DNA of 64,000 bases, taken from Roseateles amylovorans (GTDB taxonomy: Bacteria > Pseudomonadota > Gammaproteobacteria > Burkholderiales > Burkholderiaceae_C). The position numbers and the translations under genes are program-made. The notes under the pieces are model-generated. The model was not told the DNA's origin. It saw nothing but the letters and a program-made list of their open reading frames with translations, and made no database searches. This document shows, in pieces, positions 56,537 to 64,000 of the stretch (position 1 is the stretch's first letter; each line of letters starts with the position of its first letter). The stretch is from NCBI RefSeq assembly GCF_025398155.2, contig NZ_CP104562.2, forward strand, positions 1,922,001 to 1,986,000. The letters run 5' to 3'.

Positions 56537-59500
56537 ATGGACATGAACCGGAGACATTTCTTCCGGGTGAGCGGGGCGGCCGTCATGGGCTCCAGCCTCG
56601 TGGCGTTGGGATTTTCCCCAACCGCCGCACTGGCGGAAACCCGCCAATTCAAGCTCGCTCGGGCGACCGAAACCCGCAACACCTGCCCGTATTGCTCGGT
56701 GGGTTGCGGACTGATCATGTATTCGCTGGGTGACAAGGCCAAGAACGTCACCAGCGAGATCATCCACATCGAGGGCGATCCGGACCATCCGGTCAACCGC
56801 GGCACCCTGTGCCCCAAGGGCGCGGGCCTGCTGGACTTCGTCCACAGCCCCAACCGCCTGAAGTACCCGCAGATCCGCGAACCCGGCGCCACCGAATGGA
56901 AGCGCGTCAGCTGGGACGAGGCGATGAATCGCCTGGTCAAGCTGATGAAAGCTGACCGCGACGCCAACTTCATCGCCACCAACGGCGACGGCAAGACCGT
57001 CAACCGTTGGCTCTCGACCGGCATGCTCTGCGCCTCCGCATCCTCCAACGAATCCGGCTACATCACCCACAAGGCGATGCGGTCGATGGGGATGCTGGCG
57101 TTCGACAACCAAGCCCGCGTTTGACACGGACCGACGGTGGCCAGTCTGGCCCCGACGTTCGGACGCGGCGCGATGACCAACCATTGGGTGGACATCAAGA
57201 ACGCCGATCTGGTGCTGATCATGGGCGGCAATGCCGCCGAGGCACACCCCTGCGGTTTCAAGTGGGTGATCGAGGCCAAGCATCACAACAAGGCCCGGCT
57301 GATCGTGGTCGACCCGCGCTTCACGCGCTCGGCCGCGATGAGCGACTACTACGCGCCGATCCGCGCGGGGTCTGACATCGCCTTCCTGGGCGGGGTGATC
57401 AATTACCTGCTCAGCCACGACAAGATCCAGCACGAGTACGTCAAGCACTACACCAACGCCACCTTCATCGTGGGTGAGGCCTACAAGTTCGAGGACGGTC
57501 TGTTCTCGGGCTATGACGCGGCCAAGCGCAGCTACAACAATGCCTCCTGGGGCTATGAGCTGGACGAGAAGGGCTTCGCCAAGGTCGATCCGACGATGCA
57601 GCACCCGCGCTCGGTGCTGCAGCTCATGAAGGCGCATTACGCGCGCTACACGCCGGAGATGGTCAGCCGGATCACCGGCACGCCGCAGGACAAGTTCCTG
57701 AAGGTGTGCGAGTCCATTGCCGAGACCTCGGCGCCGGGCAAGGTGATGACCATCATGTATGCGCTGGGCTGGACCCAACACAGCCAGGGCTCGCAGATCA
57801 TCCGCACGGGTGCGCTGATGCAGCTGCTGCTGGGCAACATCGGTCTGCCCGGTGGCGGCATGAACGCCTTGCGCGGCCACAGCAACATCCAGGGCCTGAC
57901 CGACCTGGGCCTGCTCTCGACCTCCCTGACCGGCTACATGAGCCTGGCCCGGGAAAGCGAGCAGGACCTGGAGACGTACTTCAAGACCCGTGCGATCAAG
58001 CCGCTGCGTCCCAACCAGATGAGCTTCTGGCAGAACTATCCCAAGTTCTTCGTCAGCCAGCAAAAGGCGTGGTGGGGCAAGGCTGCGACCAAGGAAAACG
58101 ACTGGGCCTATCACTACCTGCCCAAGTACGACAAGGGTTACGACGTCCTGCAGACCTTCGAGCTGATGCACCAGGGCAAGGTGAACGGCTACATCTGCCA
58201 GGGCTTCAACCCGGTGGGCTCGTTCCCCAACAAGAAGAAGATCGTCGAGAGCCTGTCCAAGCTCAAGTTCCTGGCCATCATCGATCCGCTGAACACCGAG
58301 ACGGCGGAGTTCTGGAAGAACTACGGCGAGCACAACGATGTGAAGTCGGAGGACATCCAGACCACCGTCTTCCGCTTCCCGAGCACCTGCTTCGCGGAAG
58401 AGGACGGTTCGCTGACCAACTCCGGCCGTTGGCTGCAGTGGCACTGGAAGGGCGCCGAGCCCCCGGGCGAGGCCAAGGGCGATGCGGAAATCATCGCCGA
58501 GCTCTTCCTGCGCATGCGGGCGCTCTACCAGAAGGACGGTGGTGCCTTCCCGGATCCGATCGTCAACCTGAGCTGGCCGTACAAGATTCCGAACAGTCCC
58601 TCGGCCGAGGAACTGGCGATGGAATTCAACGGCAAGGCGCTGGCCGATGTGACGGATCCGAAGGATCCGACCAAGGTCCTGGCCAAGGCGGGCGAGCAGC
58701 TCGCCGGCTTCGGCCTGCTGCGCGATGACGGCTCCACCTCGAGCGGTTGCTGGATCTATGCCGGCGCCTGGACTCAGGCCGGCAACCAGATGGCCCGTCG
58801 CGACAACAGCGATCCGTGGGGCATCGGCCAGACGCTGGGCTGGGCCTGGGCCTGGCCGGCGAACCGGCGTGTGCTCTACAACGCGGCTTCCTGCGATCCG
58901 AGCGGCAAGCCGTGGAACGGCAAGCGCCGGCTCATCAGCTGGACGGGTGAGAAATGGGGCGGCTCCGACATTCCGGATATCCGTCCGGATGCCAATCCGA
59001 ACGACCCGGATGCGGTGCGTCCGTTCATCATGACCGCCGAGGGCGTGGCCCGTCTGTTCGCGCCCACCGGCATGGTGGACGGTCCGCTGCCCGAGCATTA
59101 CGAGCCGTTCGAATCGCCGCTGGAGAACAACCCGCTGCATCCGAACAATCCGAAGGCCATGAACAACCCGGTGGGCCGGGTGTTCAAGGGCGACTTCGAA
59201 CAGTTCGGCAAGCCGGACAAGTTCCCCTATGTCGCCACCAGCTACCGGTTGACCGAGCACTTCCACTACTGGACGAAGAACGTGCTCACCAACGCCATCA
59301 TCCAGCCGCAGCAGTTTGTGGAGATCGGCGAGGAACTTGCGAAGGAGAAGGGGATCGCCAACGGCGACCAGGTCAAGGTCAGTTCCAAACGCGGCTTCAT
59401 CAAGACCGTGGCGGTGGTGACCAAGCGGGTCGCGTCGCTGGACGTGGGCGGCAAGCGGGTGCATACCGTCGGCTTGCCGAATCATTGGGGCTTTGTCGGT

Positions 59501-59608
59501 GTGGCCAAGCCCGGCTATCTGGTCAACACGCTCACGCCGTTCGTCGGCGACGCGAACACCCAGACGCCGGAATTCAAGAGCTTCACCGTCAACATCGAGA
59601 AGGCCTGA
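56537..59608 (+). CDS. fdnG: Formate dehydrogenase-N/O alpha subunit, selenocysteine-containing (TGA at codon 196)
   Basis: A 1023-residue molybdopterin enzyme that oxidises formate on the periplasmic side. A Tat signal (NRRHFFRVSGAAV) leads to the 4Fe-4S ligands C50, C53, C57 and C92 (TCPYCSVGC, LCPKG). At 57122-57124 the frame meets TGA in DNQARV-U-HGPTVASLAP; E. coli FdnG has selenocysteine at this same position, 196. A SECIS hairpin follows at once. Downstream the frame continues uninterrupted with FGRGAMTNHWVDIKNADLVL and the cofactor-binding C-terminal domain. ATG 56537 lies 10 nt from AGGAGG. Reading the TGA as a stop would wrongly split it into 195- and 823-residue pieces. Operon with fdnH (3-nt gap). 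Confidence 0.97.
57122..57160 (+). promoter_or_regulatory. Bacterial SECIS element
   Basis: Counting the T of TGA as 1, the RNA has a bulged U at 17 (57138) above a GG/CC step (57136-57137 with 57152-57153), then a GGCC/GGCC stem (57139-57142, 57148-57151) and an AGUCU apical loop with G23 and U24 (57144-57145). These are exactly the nucleotides SelB contacts in the E. coli fdhF/fdnG elements. Confidence 0.93.
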
Positions 59609-59611
59609 GCC

Positions 59612-60580
59612 ATGTCTTCATTGCAATCCCTCGACATTGCCAAGCGTTCCGCCACGACCACGCCCAGCCCCGACGCCCGCCGGCATACCGTCGAAGTCGC
59701 CAAGCTGATCGACGTCTCCTCCTGCATTGGCTGCAAGGCCTGTCAGGTGGCCTGCATGCAGTGGAACGACCTGCGCGATGAGGTCGGCGAGAACCACGGC
59801 ACCTACGACAACCCGCGCGACCTGACGCCCCAGTCCTGGACGGTCATGCGCTTTTCCGAAGTGGAGGTCGTCGAGAACAAGCTCGAATGGCTGATCCGCA
59901 AGGATGGCTGCATGCACTGCGAGGATCCGGGCTGTCTGAAGAGCTGTCCGTCGCCCGGCGCCATCGTCAAGTACCAGAACGGCATCGTCGACTTCATCTC
60001 CGAGCACTGCGTCGGCTGCGGCAACTGCGTCACCGGCTGTCCGTTCGATGTCCCGCGCATTTCCAAGGCCGACAACAAGGCCTACAAGTGCAGTCTGTGT
60101 TCGGACCGCGTCGGCGTCGGCCTGGAGCCGGCCTGCGTCAAGGCCTGCCCGACCGGTGCGATCCGCTTCGGTTCCAAGGAGGACATGCATGAGTTCGCGG
60201 CCGAACGGATCGTCGACCTCAAGGAGCGCGGCTATGACAACGCTGGTGTCTACGACCCGCAAGGCGTCGGCGGCACCCACGTCATGTATGTGCTGCAGCA
60301 TGCCGATCAGCCGGAGCTCTATCACGGCCTGAAGAAGGATCCGAAGATCAGCCCGCTGGTCTCGCTGTGGAAGGGCGCGGCCAAGCCGCTCGCGGTGGCC
60401 GCCATGGTGGGCGCCGCGGTGGCAGGCTTCTTCCACTACATGAAGGTCGGCCCGCTGACCTCCGGCCATGACGAGCCGGACGACGAGGAGGAACTCGCCG
60501 ACGAGCGCGCCCGCCAGGCGGGTCGCGACGGCGTGGCACCGACCCGCTCGCCCCACTCACCGCCGGACGGCGGCCTCTGA
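59612..60580 (+). CDS. fdnH: Formate dehydrogenase beta (iron-sulfur) subunit
   Basis: A 322-residue electron-transfer subunit with four 4Fe-4S cluster motifs (SSCIGCKACQVACMQWN, CMHCEDPGCLKSCPSPGA, CVGCGNCVTGCPFDVP, CSLCSDRVGVGLEPACVKAC). It passes electrons from FdnG to the membrane cytochrome. A single C-terminal helix (PLAVAAMVGAAVAGFFHYM) anchors it, as in FdnH/FdoH, followed by an acidic tail of about 40 residues (EPDDEEELADE) that is longer than usual. It starts 3 nt after fdnG. Confidence 0.97.
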   Translation: MSSLQSLDIAKRSATTTPSPDARRHTVEVAKLIDVSSCIGCKACQVACMQWNDLRDEVGENHGTYDNPRDLTPQSWTVMRFSEVEVVENKLEWLIRKDGCMHCEDPGCLKSCPSPGAIVKYQNGIVDFISEHCVGCGNCVTGCPFDVPRISKADNKAYKCSLCSDRVGVGLEPACVKACPTGAIRFGSKEDMHEFAAERIVDLKERGYDNAGVYDPQGVGGTHVMYVLQHADQPELYHGLKKDPKISPLVSLWKGAAKPLAVAAMVGAAVAGFFHYMKVGPLTSGHDEPDDEEELADERARQAGRDGVAPTRSPHSPPDGGL

Positions 60581-60595
60581 CACCGGGAGATCATC

Positions 60596-61219
60596 ATGGC
60601 CATGCTGCAACGCTATCGCGACAGCCAGCGGATCAACCACTGGATCGTGGTGCTGCTGTTCTTCTGTGCCGGGCTCTCGGGCCTGGCGTTCTTCCATCCC
60701 AGCCTGTTCTTCCTGTCCAGCCTGTTCGGCGGCGGCCCGTGGACCCGCATCCTCCATCCCTACATGGGACTGGGGATGGTGCTGGCCTTCGTGTTCCTGG
60801 CGTTGAAGATGTGGCGGGACAACCTCTGGACCCCAGTCGACACCGAATGGATCCGGCAAAGCACCGAGCTGATCGCCGGCACCGACAAAACCGCCTCCCA
60901 CCAAGCCTACAAATACAACGGCGGGCAAAAGGTGGTGTTCTGGGTCATGGTGGTGTCGCTGCTGGTGTTGCTCGTCACCGGTTTCATGTTCTGGCACGCC
61001 TGGTTCCCTGAAGGCAACATCCTGATGCGTCGCATCGCGGTGGTGCTGCACTCGGCCTCGGCGGCGATGCTGATCTTGACGATCATCATCCATGTCTACG
61101 CGGCCATCTGGGTGAAGGGCTCGATGCGGGCCATGACGCGTGGTACGGTCACGGAAACCTGGGCCGCGCACCACCATCCGCTGTGGCACAAGGAAATGAA
61201 GGAGCGTCCGCGCGCATGA
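60596..61219 (+). CDS. fdnI: Formate dehydrogenase gamma subunit, cytochrome b556
   Basis: A 207-residue four-helix membrane protein carrying two b hemes and the quinone site. Helices: HWIVVLLFFCAGLSGLAFF, YMGLGMVLAFVFLALKMW, VVFWVMVVSLLVLLVTGFMF and the segment SAAMLILTIIIHVYAAIWV. Conserved His residues lie in RINHWI, HPYMGLG, VLHSASA and IIHVYAA. Electrons from formate reach quinone here. The stop overlaps fdhE (ATGA). Confidence 0.96.
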   Translation: MAMLQRYRDSQRINHWIVVLLFFCAGLSGLAFFHPSLFFLSSLFGGGPWTRILHPYMGLGMVLAFVFLALKMWRDNLWTPVDTEWIRQSTELIAGTDKTASHQAYKYNGGQKVVFWVMVVSLLVLLVTGFMFWHAWFPEGNILMRRIAVVLHSASAAMLILTIIIHVYAAIWVKGSMRAMTRGTVTETWAAHHHPLWHKEMKERPRA

Positions 61220-62250
61220 CCGCCAGCAGCACCATTCGCTTGATGACCCCGGAGGAGATCGCGGTGGGCGCTGGCGCGCGCGCCGCGCCCCTGCGCCTGC
61301 CCGAACCCGGCCTCTTCGCCGAGCGCGCCCTGCGCCTGCGTCACCTGGCCGAGGGCCATGCGATGCGGGATTACCTGCTCTTCGCGGCCGAACTCGCCCA
61401 GCGTCAGCACGAGCAGCTCAAGCAGCCGCGCACCCTGGTGCTGCCCAACGAGCTGGCCGTGGGCGAGGCCGCCGCTGGCGGCCTCGCGCCACTGGACGCC
61501 CTGCGCCATGCGCGTGACCCGGTCTGGCGCGAGGAATTGCGCGAGCTGGTCCAGGCCATGGCGCAGGCGCCGCTTCCCGAGCCGGCCCGCTTGCTGGTCC
61601 AGTCCCTGGCCACGGCGGACGACGACTTCCTGGAGCAGCAGGCGCAGGCACTGCTGGCCGGCGGCGCTCCGGCGCTCGATCCCGCCACTGCGCCGCTGAT
61701 CGGCGCCGCGCTGCAATTGCACTGGGTGCGCCTGGTCCAGCAACTGCAGGCCCGCTACGAGCGCAGCGACAAGACCGAATCGCTCCCGCCCTTCAGCTAC
61801 ATCGACGACCCCACGGTCTGCCCCTGCTGCGGATCGCGCCCGGTGGCGTCGATGACCCGGATCTCCGGCGAGACTTCGGGCCAGCGCTTCCTCGCCTGCT
61901 CGCTGTGCGGCACGCAATGGCATTACGTGCGCATCAAGTGCACCCACTGCCAGGGCACCAAGGGCATCAGCTTCCAGCAACTGGTCGACGAGGACGGCAA
62001 GAAGGCCGAAGCGGTGCAGGCCGAATGCTGCGAGACCTGCGGCCACTATCTGAAGCAGGTCCACATGGAAAAAGACCTGCAGGTCGAGCCGCTGGCCGAT
62101 GACCTCGCCACGCTGACGCTGGACCTGCTGGTCGGCGAGCTGGGCCTGGTGCGGCAGGGCTTCAATCCGCTGCTGATCCTGGGCGAGCCCGATGTCGGCC
62201 ACGACAGTGCGCCGGCGCTGGACCCGCCACCCGATCCCGGAGGCCACTGA
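61216..62250 (+). CDS. fdhE: Formate dehydrogenase accessory protein FdhE
   Basis: A 344-residue cytosolic maturation factor that interacts with the catalytic subunits of respiratory formate dehydrogenases. It has the family's set of zinc/rubredoxin-like Cys motifs: CPCCGSRP, ACSLCGTQWHYVRIKCTHCQ and ECCETCGHY. The N-terminal half is helical. ATG 61216 overlaps the fdnI stop; the open frame upstream is not used. Together with the Tat signal on FdnG it shows a complete export-type enzyme. fdhD is not in the window. Confidence 0.94.
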   Translation: MTASSTIRLMTPEEIAVGAGARAAPLRLPEPGLFAERALRLRHLAEGHAMRDYLLFAAELAQRQHEQLKQPRTLVLPNELAVGEAAAGGLAPLDALRHARDPVWREELRELVQAMAQAPLPEPARLLVQSLATADDDFLEQQAQALLAGGAPALDPATAPLIGAALQLHWVRLVQQLQARYERSDKTESLPPFSYIDDPTVCPCCGSRPVASMTRISGETSGQRFLACSLCGTQWHYVRIKCTHCQGTKGISFQQLVDEDGKKAEAVQAECCETCGHYLKQVHMEKDLQVEPLADDLATLTLDLLVGELGLVRQGFNPLLILGEPDVGHDSAPALDPPPDPGGH

Positions 62251-62252
62251 GC

Positions 62253-63725
62253 ATGAAGCCCGAGGCATCCATGGTTCATGGTCCGACGGCAGGCTCCCCG
62301 GTTCCACCCTCCGCGGCGCCCAAGGATCTTCCCTCCGTCGATCGACTGCTGCGCGATGTCGCCATCGCGCCGCTCGTGGCTGCGCACGGCCATCATTTCG
62401 TCGCCGTGCAGGCCCGCCGGCTGCTCGACAACTGGCGCCGGCTCGCGCTGGACGGTGCGCTGCCCGCCGCGCGGCTGGCCCGCCTGCCGCAGGCACTCGA
62501 AAGCCAGTGCGCCGCGCGCCTGGCGCCGCGCATGCGCCGGGTGCTCAACCTCACCGGTACCGTGCTGCACACCAACCTCGGACGCGCGGTGCTGGCCGAC
62601 GAGGCGGTGCAGCAGGTGCTGGCCTGCATGGGCTCGCCGAACAACCTGGAGTTCGACCTCGCACTCGGTGCCCGCGGTGACCGCGACAGCCTGGTCGAGG
62701 ACCTGCTGTGCGAGATCACCGGCGCCGAAGCGGCGACGGTGGTCAACAACAATGCGGCGGCGGTGCTGCTGGGCATTGCGGCCTTGGCAGGCGGGCGCGA
62801 GGCGATCGTCTCGCGCGGTGAGCTGGTGGAGATCGGCGGCGCCTTCCGCATGCCGGATGTGATGGCGGCGGCCGGCGCCACGCTGGTCGAGGTGGGCACC
62901 ACCAACCGCACCCATGCGCGCGACTATGAAGCCGCGATCACGCCCCGCACCGCCTTGCTGATGAAGGTCCACACCAGCAACTACGCGATTCAAGGCTTCA
63001 CCGCCTCGGTGAGCGAGGCCGAACTGGCGCCCATCGCGCACGCCCGCGGCCTGCCGCTGCTGACCGACCTGGGCAGCGGCTCGCTGGTCGATCTGGCGCA
63101 GTGGGGGCTGCCGGCCGAGCCCTTGCCGCAGCAGATGCTGGCCGATGGCTGCGATGTGGTGACCTTCAGCGGCGACAAGCTGCTGGGCGGGCCGCAGGCG
63201 GGCTTGATCGTCGGCCGTCGCGAATACATCCAGCGCATCCGCAAGTTTCCGATGAAGCGGGCCCTGCGTCTGTCCAAGTTGCCGCTGGCGGCGCTGGAGG
63301 CGACGCTGCGGCTCTATCTGCAACCGGATCGACTCACCCGCGACCTGCCCACGCTGCGCCTGCTGACCCGCCCGGTGGCCGACATCGAAGCGCAGGCGGC
63401 GCGCCTGCTCGCGCCGCTGCAATCGGCCCTGGCGCCGCGCTATGCGGTGCGGGTGGCGGCGATGCGCGGTCAGATCGGCTCCGGCTCGCTGCCGGTGGAG
63501 ACGCTGCCGTCGGCCGGACTGGCGATCGCGCCGCAACTGCCCGGCAAGCGTGGCATGGGCCGGGCGCTCGAGGAATTGATGACGGCGCTGCGCGACCTGC
63601 CGCTGCCGGTGGTGGCGCGAGTGCAGGCCGACGAACTCTGGCTGGACCTCCGCTGCCTGGACGTGTCCGGCGCCGAGGCCGAGTTGCTGGCGCAGCTGCC
63701 GCAGCTGAAGGCGGCGCTGTCGTGA
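62253..63725 (+). CDS. selA: Selenocysteine synthase (L-seryl-tRNA(Sec) selenium transferase)
   Basis: A 490-residue PLP enzyme that converts Ser-tRNA(Sec) to Sec-tRNA(Sec) using selenophosphate. Family stretches: RVLNLTGTVLHTNLGRAVL, VVNNNAAAVLL, EIGGAFRMPDVM, KVHTSNYAIQGF, and the PLP lysine K309 in TFSGDKLLGGPQAG. Full length. It begins 2 nt after the fdhE stop, so it is co-transcribed with the selenoprotein it serves. An N-terminal extension of about 25 residues precedes the usual start. Confidence 0.97.
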   Translation: MKPEASMVHGPTAGSPVPPSAAPKDLPSVDRLLRDVAIAPLVAAHGHHFVAVQARRLLDNWRRLALDGALPAARLARLPQALESQCAARLAPRMRRVLNLTGTVLHTNLGRAVLADEAVQQVLACMGSPNNLEFDLALGARGDRDSLVEDLLCEITGAEAATVVNNNAAAVLLGIAALAGGREAIVSRGELVEIGGAFRMPDVMAAAGATLVEVGTTNRTHARDYEAAITPRTALLMKVHTSNYAIQGFTASVSEAELAPIAHARGLPLLTDLGSGSLVDLAQWGLPAEPLPQQMLADGCDVVTFSGDKLLGGPQAGLIVGRREYIQRIRKFPMKRALRLSKLPLAALEATLRLYLQPDRLTRDLPTLRLLTRPVADIEAQAARLLAPLQSALAPRYAVRVAAMRGQIGSGSLPVETLPSAGLAIAPQLPGKRGMGRALEELMTALRDLPLPVVARVQADELWLDLRCLDVSGAEAELLAQLPQLKAALS

Positions 63726-63741
63726 ACGGACGGGCGACGCC

Positions 63742-64000
63742 ATGATCATCGGCACCGCGGGTCACATCGACCACGGCAAGACCACGCTGGTCAAAGCGCT
63801 CACCGGCGTGGACACCGACCGTCTGCCGGAAGAGAAGCGTCGCGGCATCAGCATTGCGCTGGGCTATGCCTACCTGGACGCGGGCGAGGGCCAGCGCCTC
63901 GGGTTTGTCGATGTCCCGGGTCACGAGCGGCTGGTGCACACCATGCTCTCCGGCGCCACCGGCATCGATCATGCGCTGTTGCTGGTCGCGGCCGATGACG
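63742..64000 (+). CDS. selB: Selenocysteine-specific elongation factor SelB, N-terminal part, cut by window edge
   Basis: The first 86 codons are present. G1 motif GTAGHIDHGKTTL, switch region DTDRLPEEKRRGISI and G3 motif DVPGHERL match SelB rather than EF-Tu. SelB carries Sec-tRNA to UGA codons marked by a SECIS such as the one in fdnG. The ATG lies 16 nt after the selA stop. tRNA-Sec (selC) and selD were not seen in the window and may lie beyond the edge. Confidence 0.96.
   Translation, partial: MIIGTAGHIDHGKTTLVKALTGVDTDRLPEEKRRGISIALGYAYLDAGEGQRLGFVDVPGHERLVHTMLSGATGIDHALLLVAADD

Noticed and set aside
56537..57136. fdnG as a pseudogene or frameshift because of the internal TGA
   Set aside because: Position 196, flanking residues, the SECIS hairpin and the neighbouring selA/selB all support selenocysteine.
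56501..59485. A 994-codon minus-strand frame opposite fdnG, and a 1040-codon plus-strand frame at 33208-36330 opposite glnS and the LytTR gene
   Set aside because: Both are mirror frames of well-identified genes in high-GC DNA.

Overview
The window is GC-rich, densely packed bacterial chromosome, almost certainly from a Burkholderiales betaproteobacterium of the Roseateles/Mitsuaria/Rubrivivax kind. The evidence is base composition, the gene order yebC-purD-acyltransferase-hemF-nadD-rsfS-rlmH-maf-rng, a two-partner adhesin with an ESPR leader, and a respiratory selenocysteine formate dehydrogenase. The genus is inference. I see no insertion sequence, prophage, integrase, rRNA or CRISPR array.

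Layout. 1-1477 (minus): a response regulator with an AraC output domain, followed by the start of a 7TMR-DISM sensor cut by the left edge. 1702-10401 (plus): a two-partner secretion pair, an outer-membrane TpsB transporter and a 2280-residue TpsA adhesin with seven YDG repeats and a Gly/Asn/Ser-rich linker. 10688-19448: dusC, a dipeptidyl-peptidase IV, yciH, a DUF4242 protein opposite a large winged-helix/ATPase regulator, and three small conserved genes. 19563-19846: a duplicated structured extragenic repeat. 19902-28653 (minus): a seven-gene tripartite ABC efflux operon carrying its own histidine kinase and NtrC-family regulator, behind a consensus sigma-54 promoter. 29062-31443 (plus): a divergent protein with Ig-like repeats. 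31693-33150: an AbiE-type toxin-antitoxin pair behind an AT-rich control region. 33313-39949 (minus): glnS, a LytTR regulator and its kinase, a small membrane protein, and a DUF853/HerA-like ATPase. 40053-53042 (plus): housekeeping genes for translation and ribosomes, purines, heme and NAD, then tolB-pal-cpoB and tcdA. 53114-53588: three tRNA-Lys genes. 53766-56127: a glycosyltransferase (minus) and the apbC/mrp Fe-S carrier (plus). 56537-64000 (plus): fdnGHI, fdhE, selA and the start of selB.

How the genes fit together. The last block is a selenium cassette. fdnG has an in-frame TGA at codon 196, followed by a hairpin with the bulged U17 and loop G23/U24 that SelB recognises. The genes for making Sec-tRNA (selA) and delivering it (selB) lie in the same run of genes. 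The efflux operon appears self-regulated: its NtrC-type regulator keeps the GAFTGA sigma-54 contact motif, and the promoter before the first gene reads TGGCAC-N5-TTGCA. tcdA, whose product modifies A37 of ANN-decoding tRNAs, lies directly before three tRNA-Lys genes that are among its substrates, and their apparent promoter sits inside the tcdA 3' end.

Limits: family calls rest on motifs read by eye. Several GTG or alternative starts are uncertain, and two small proteins have no recognised function.
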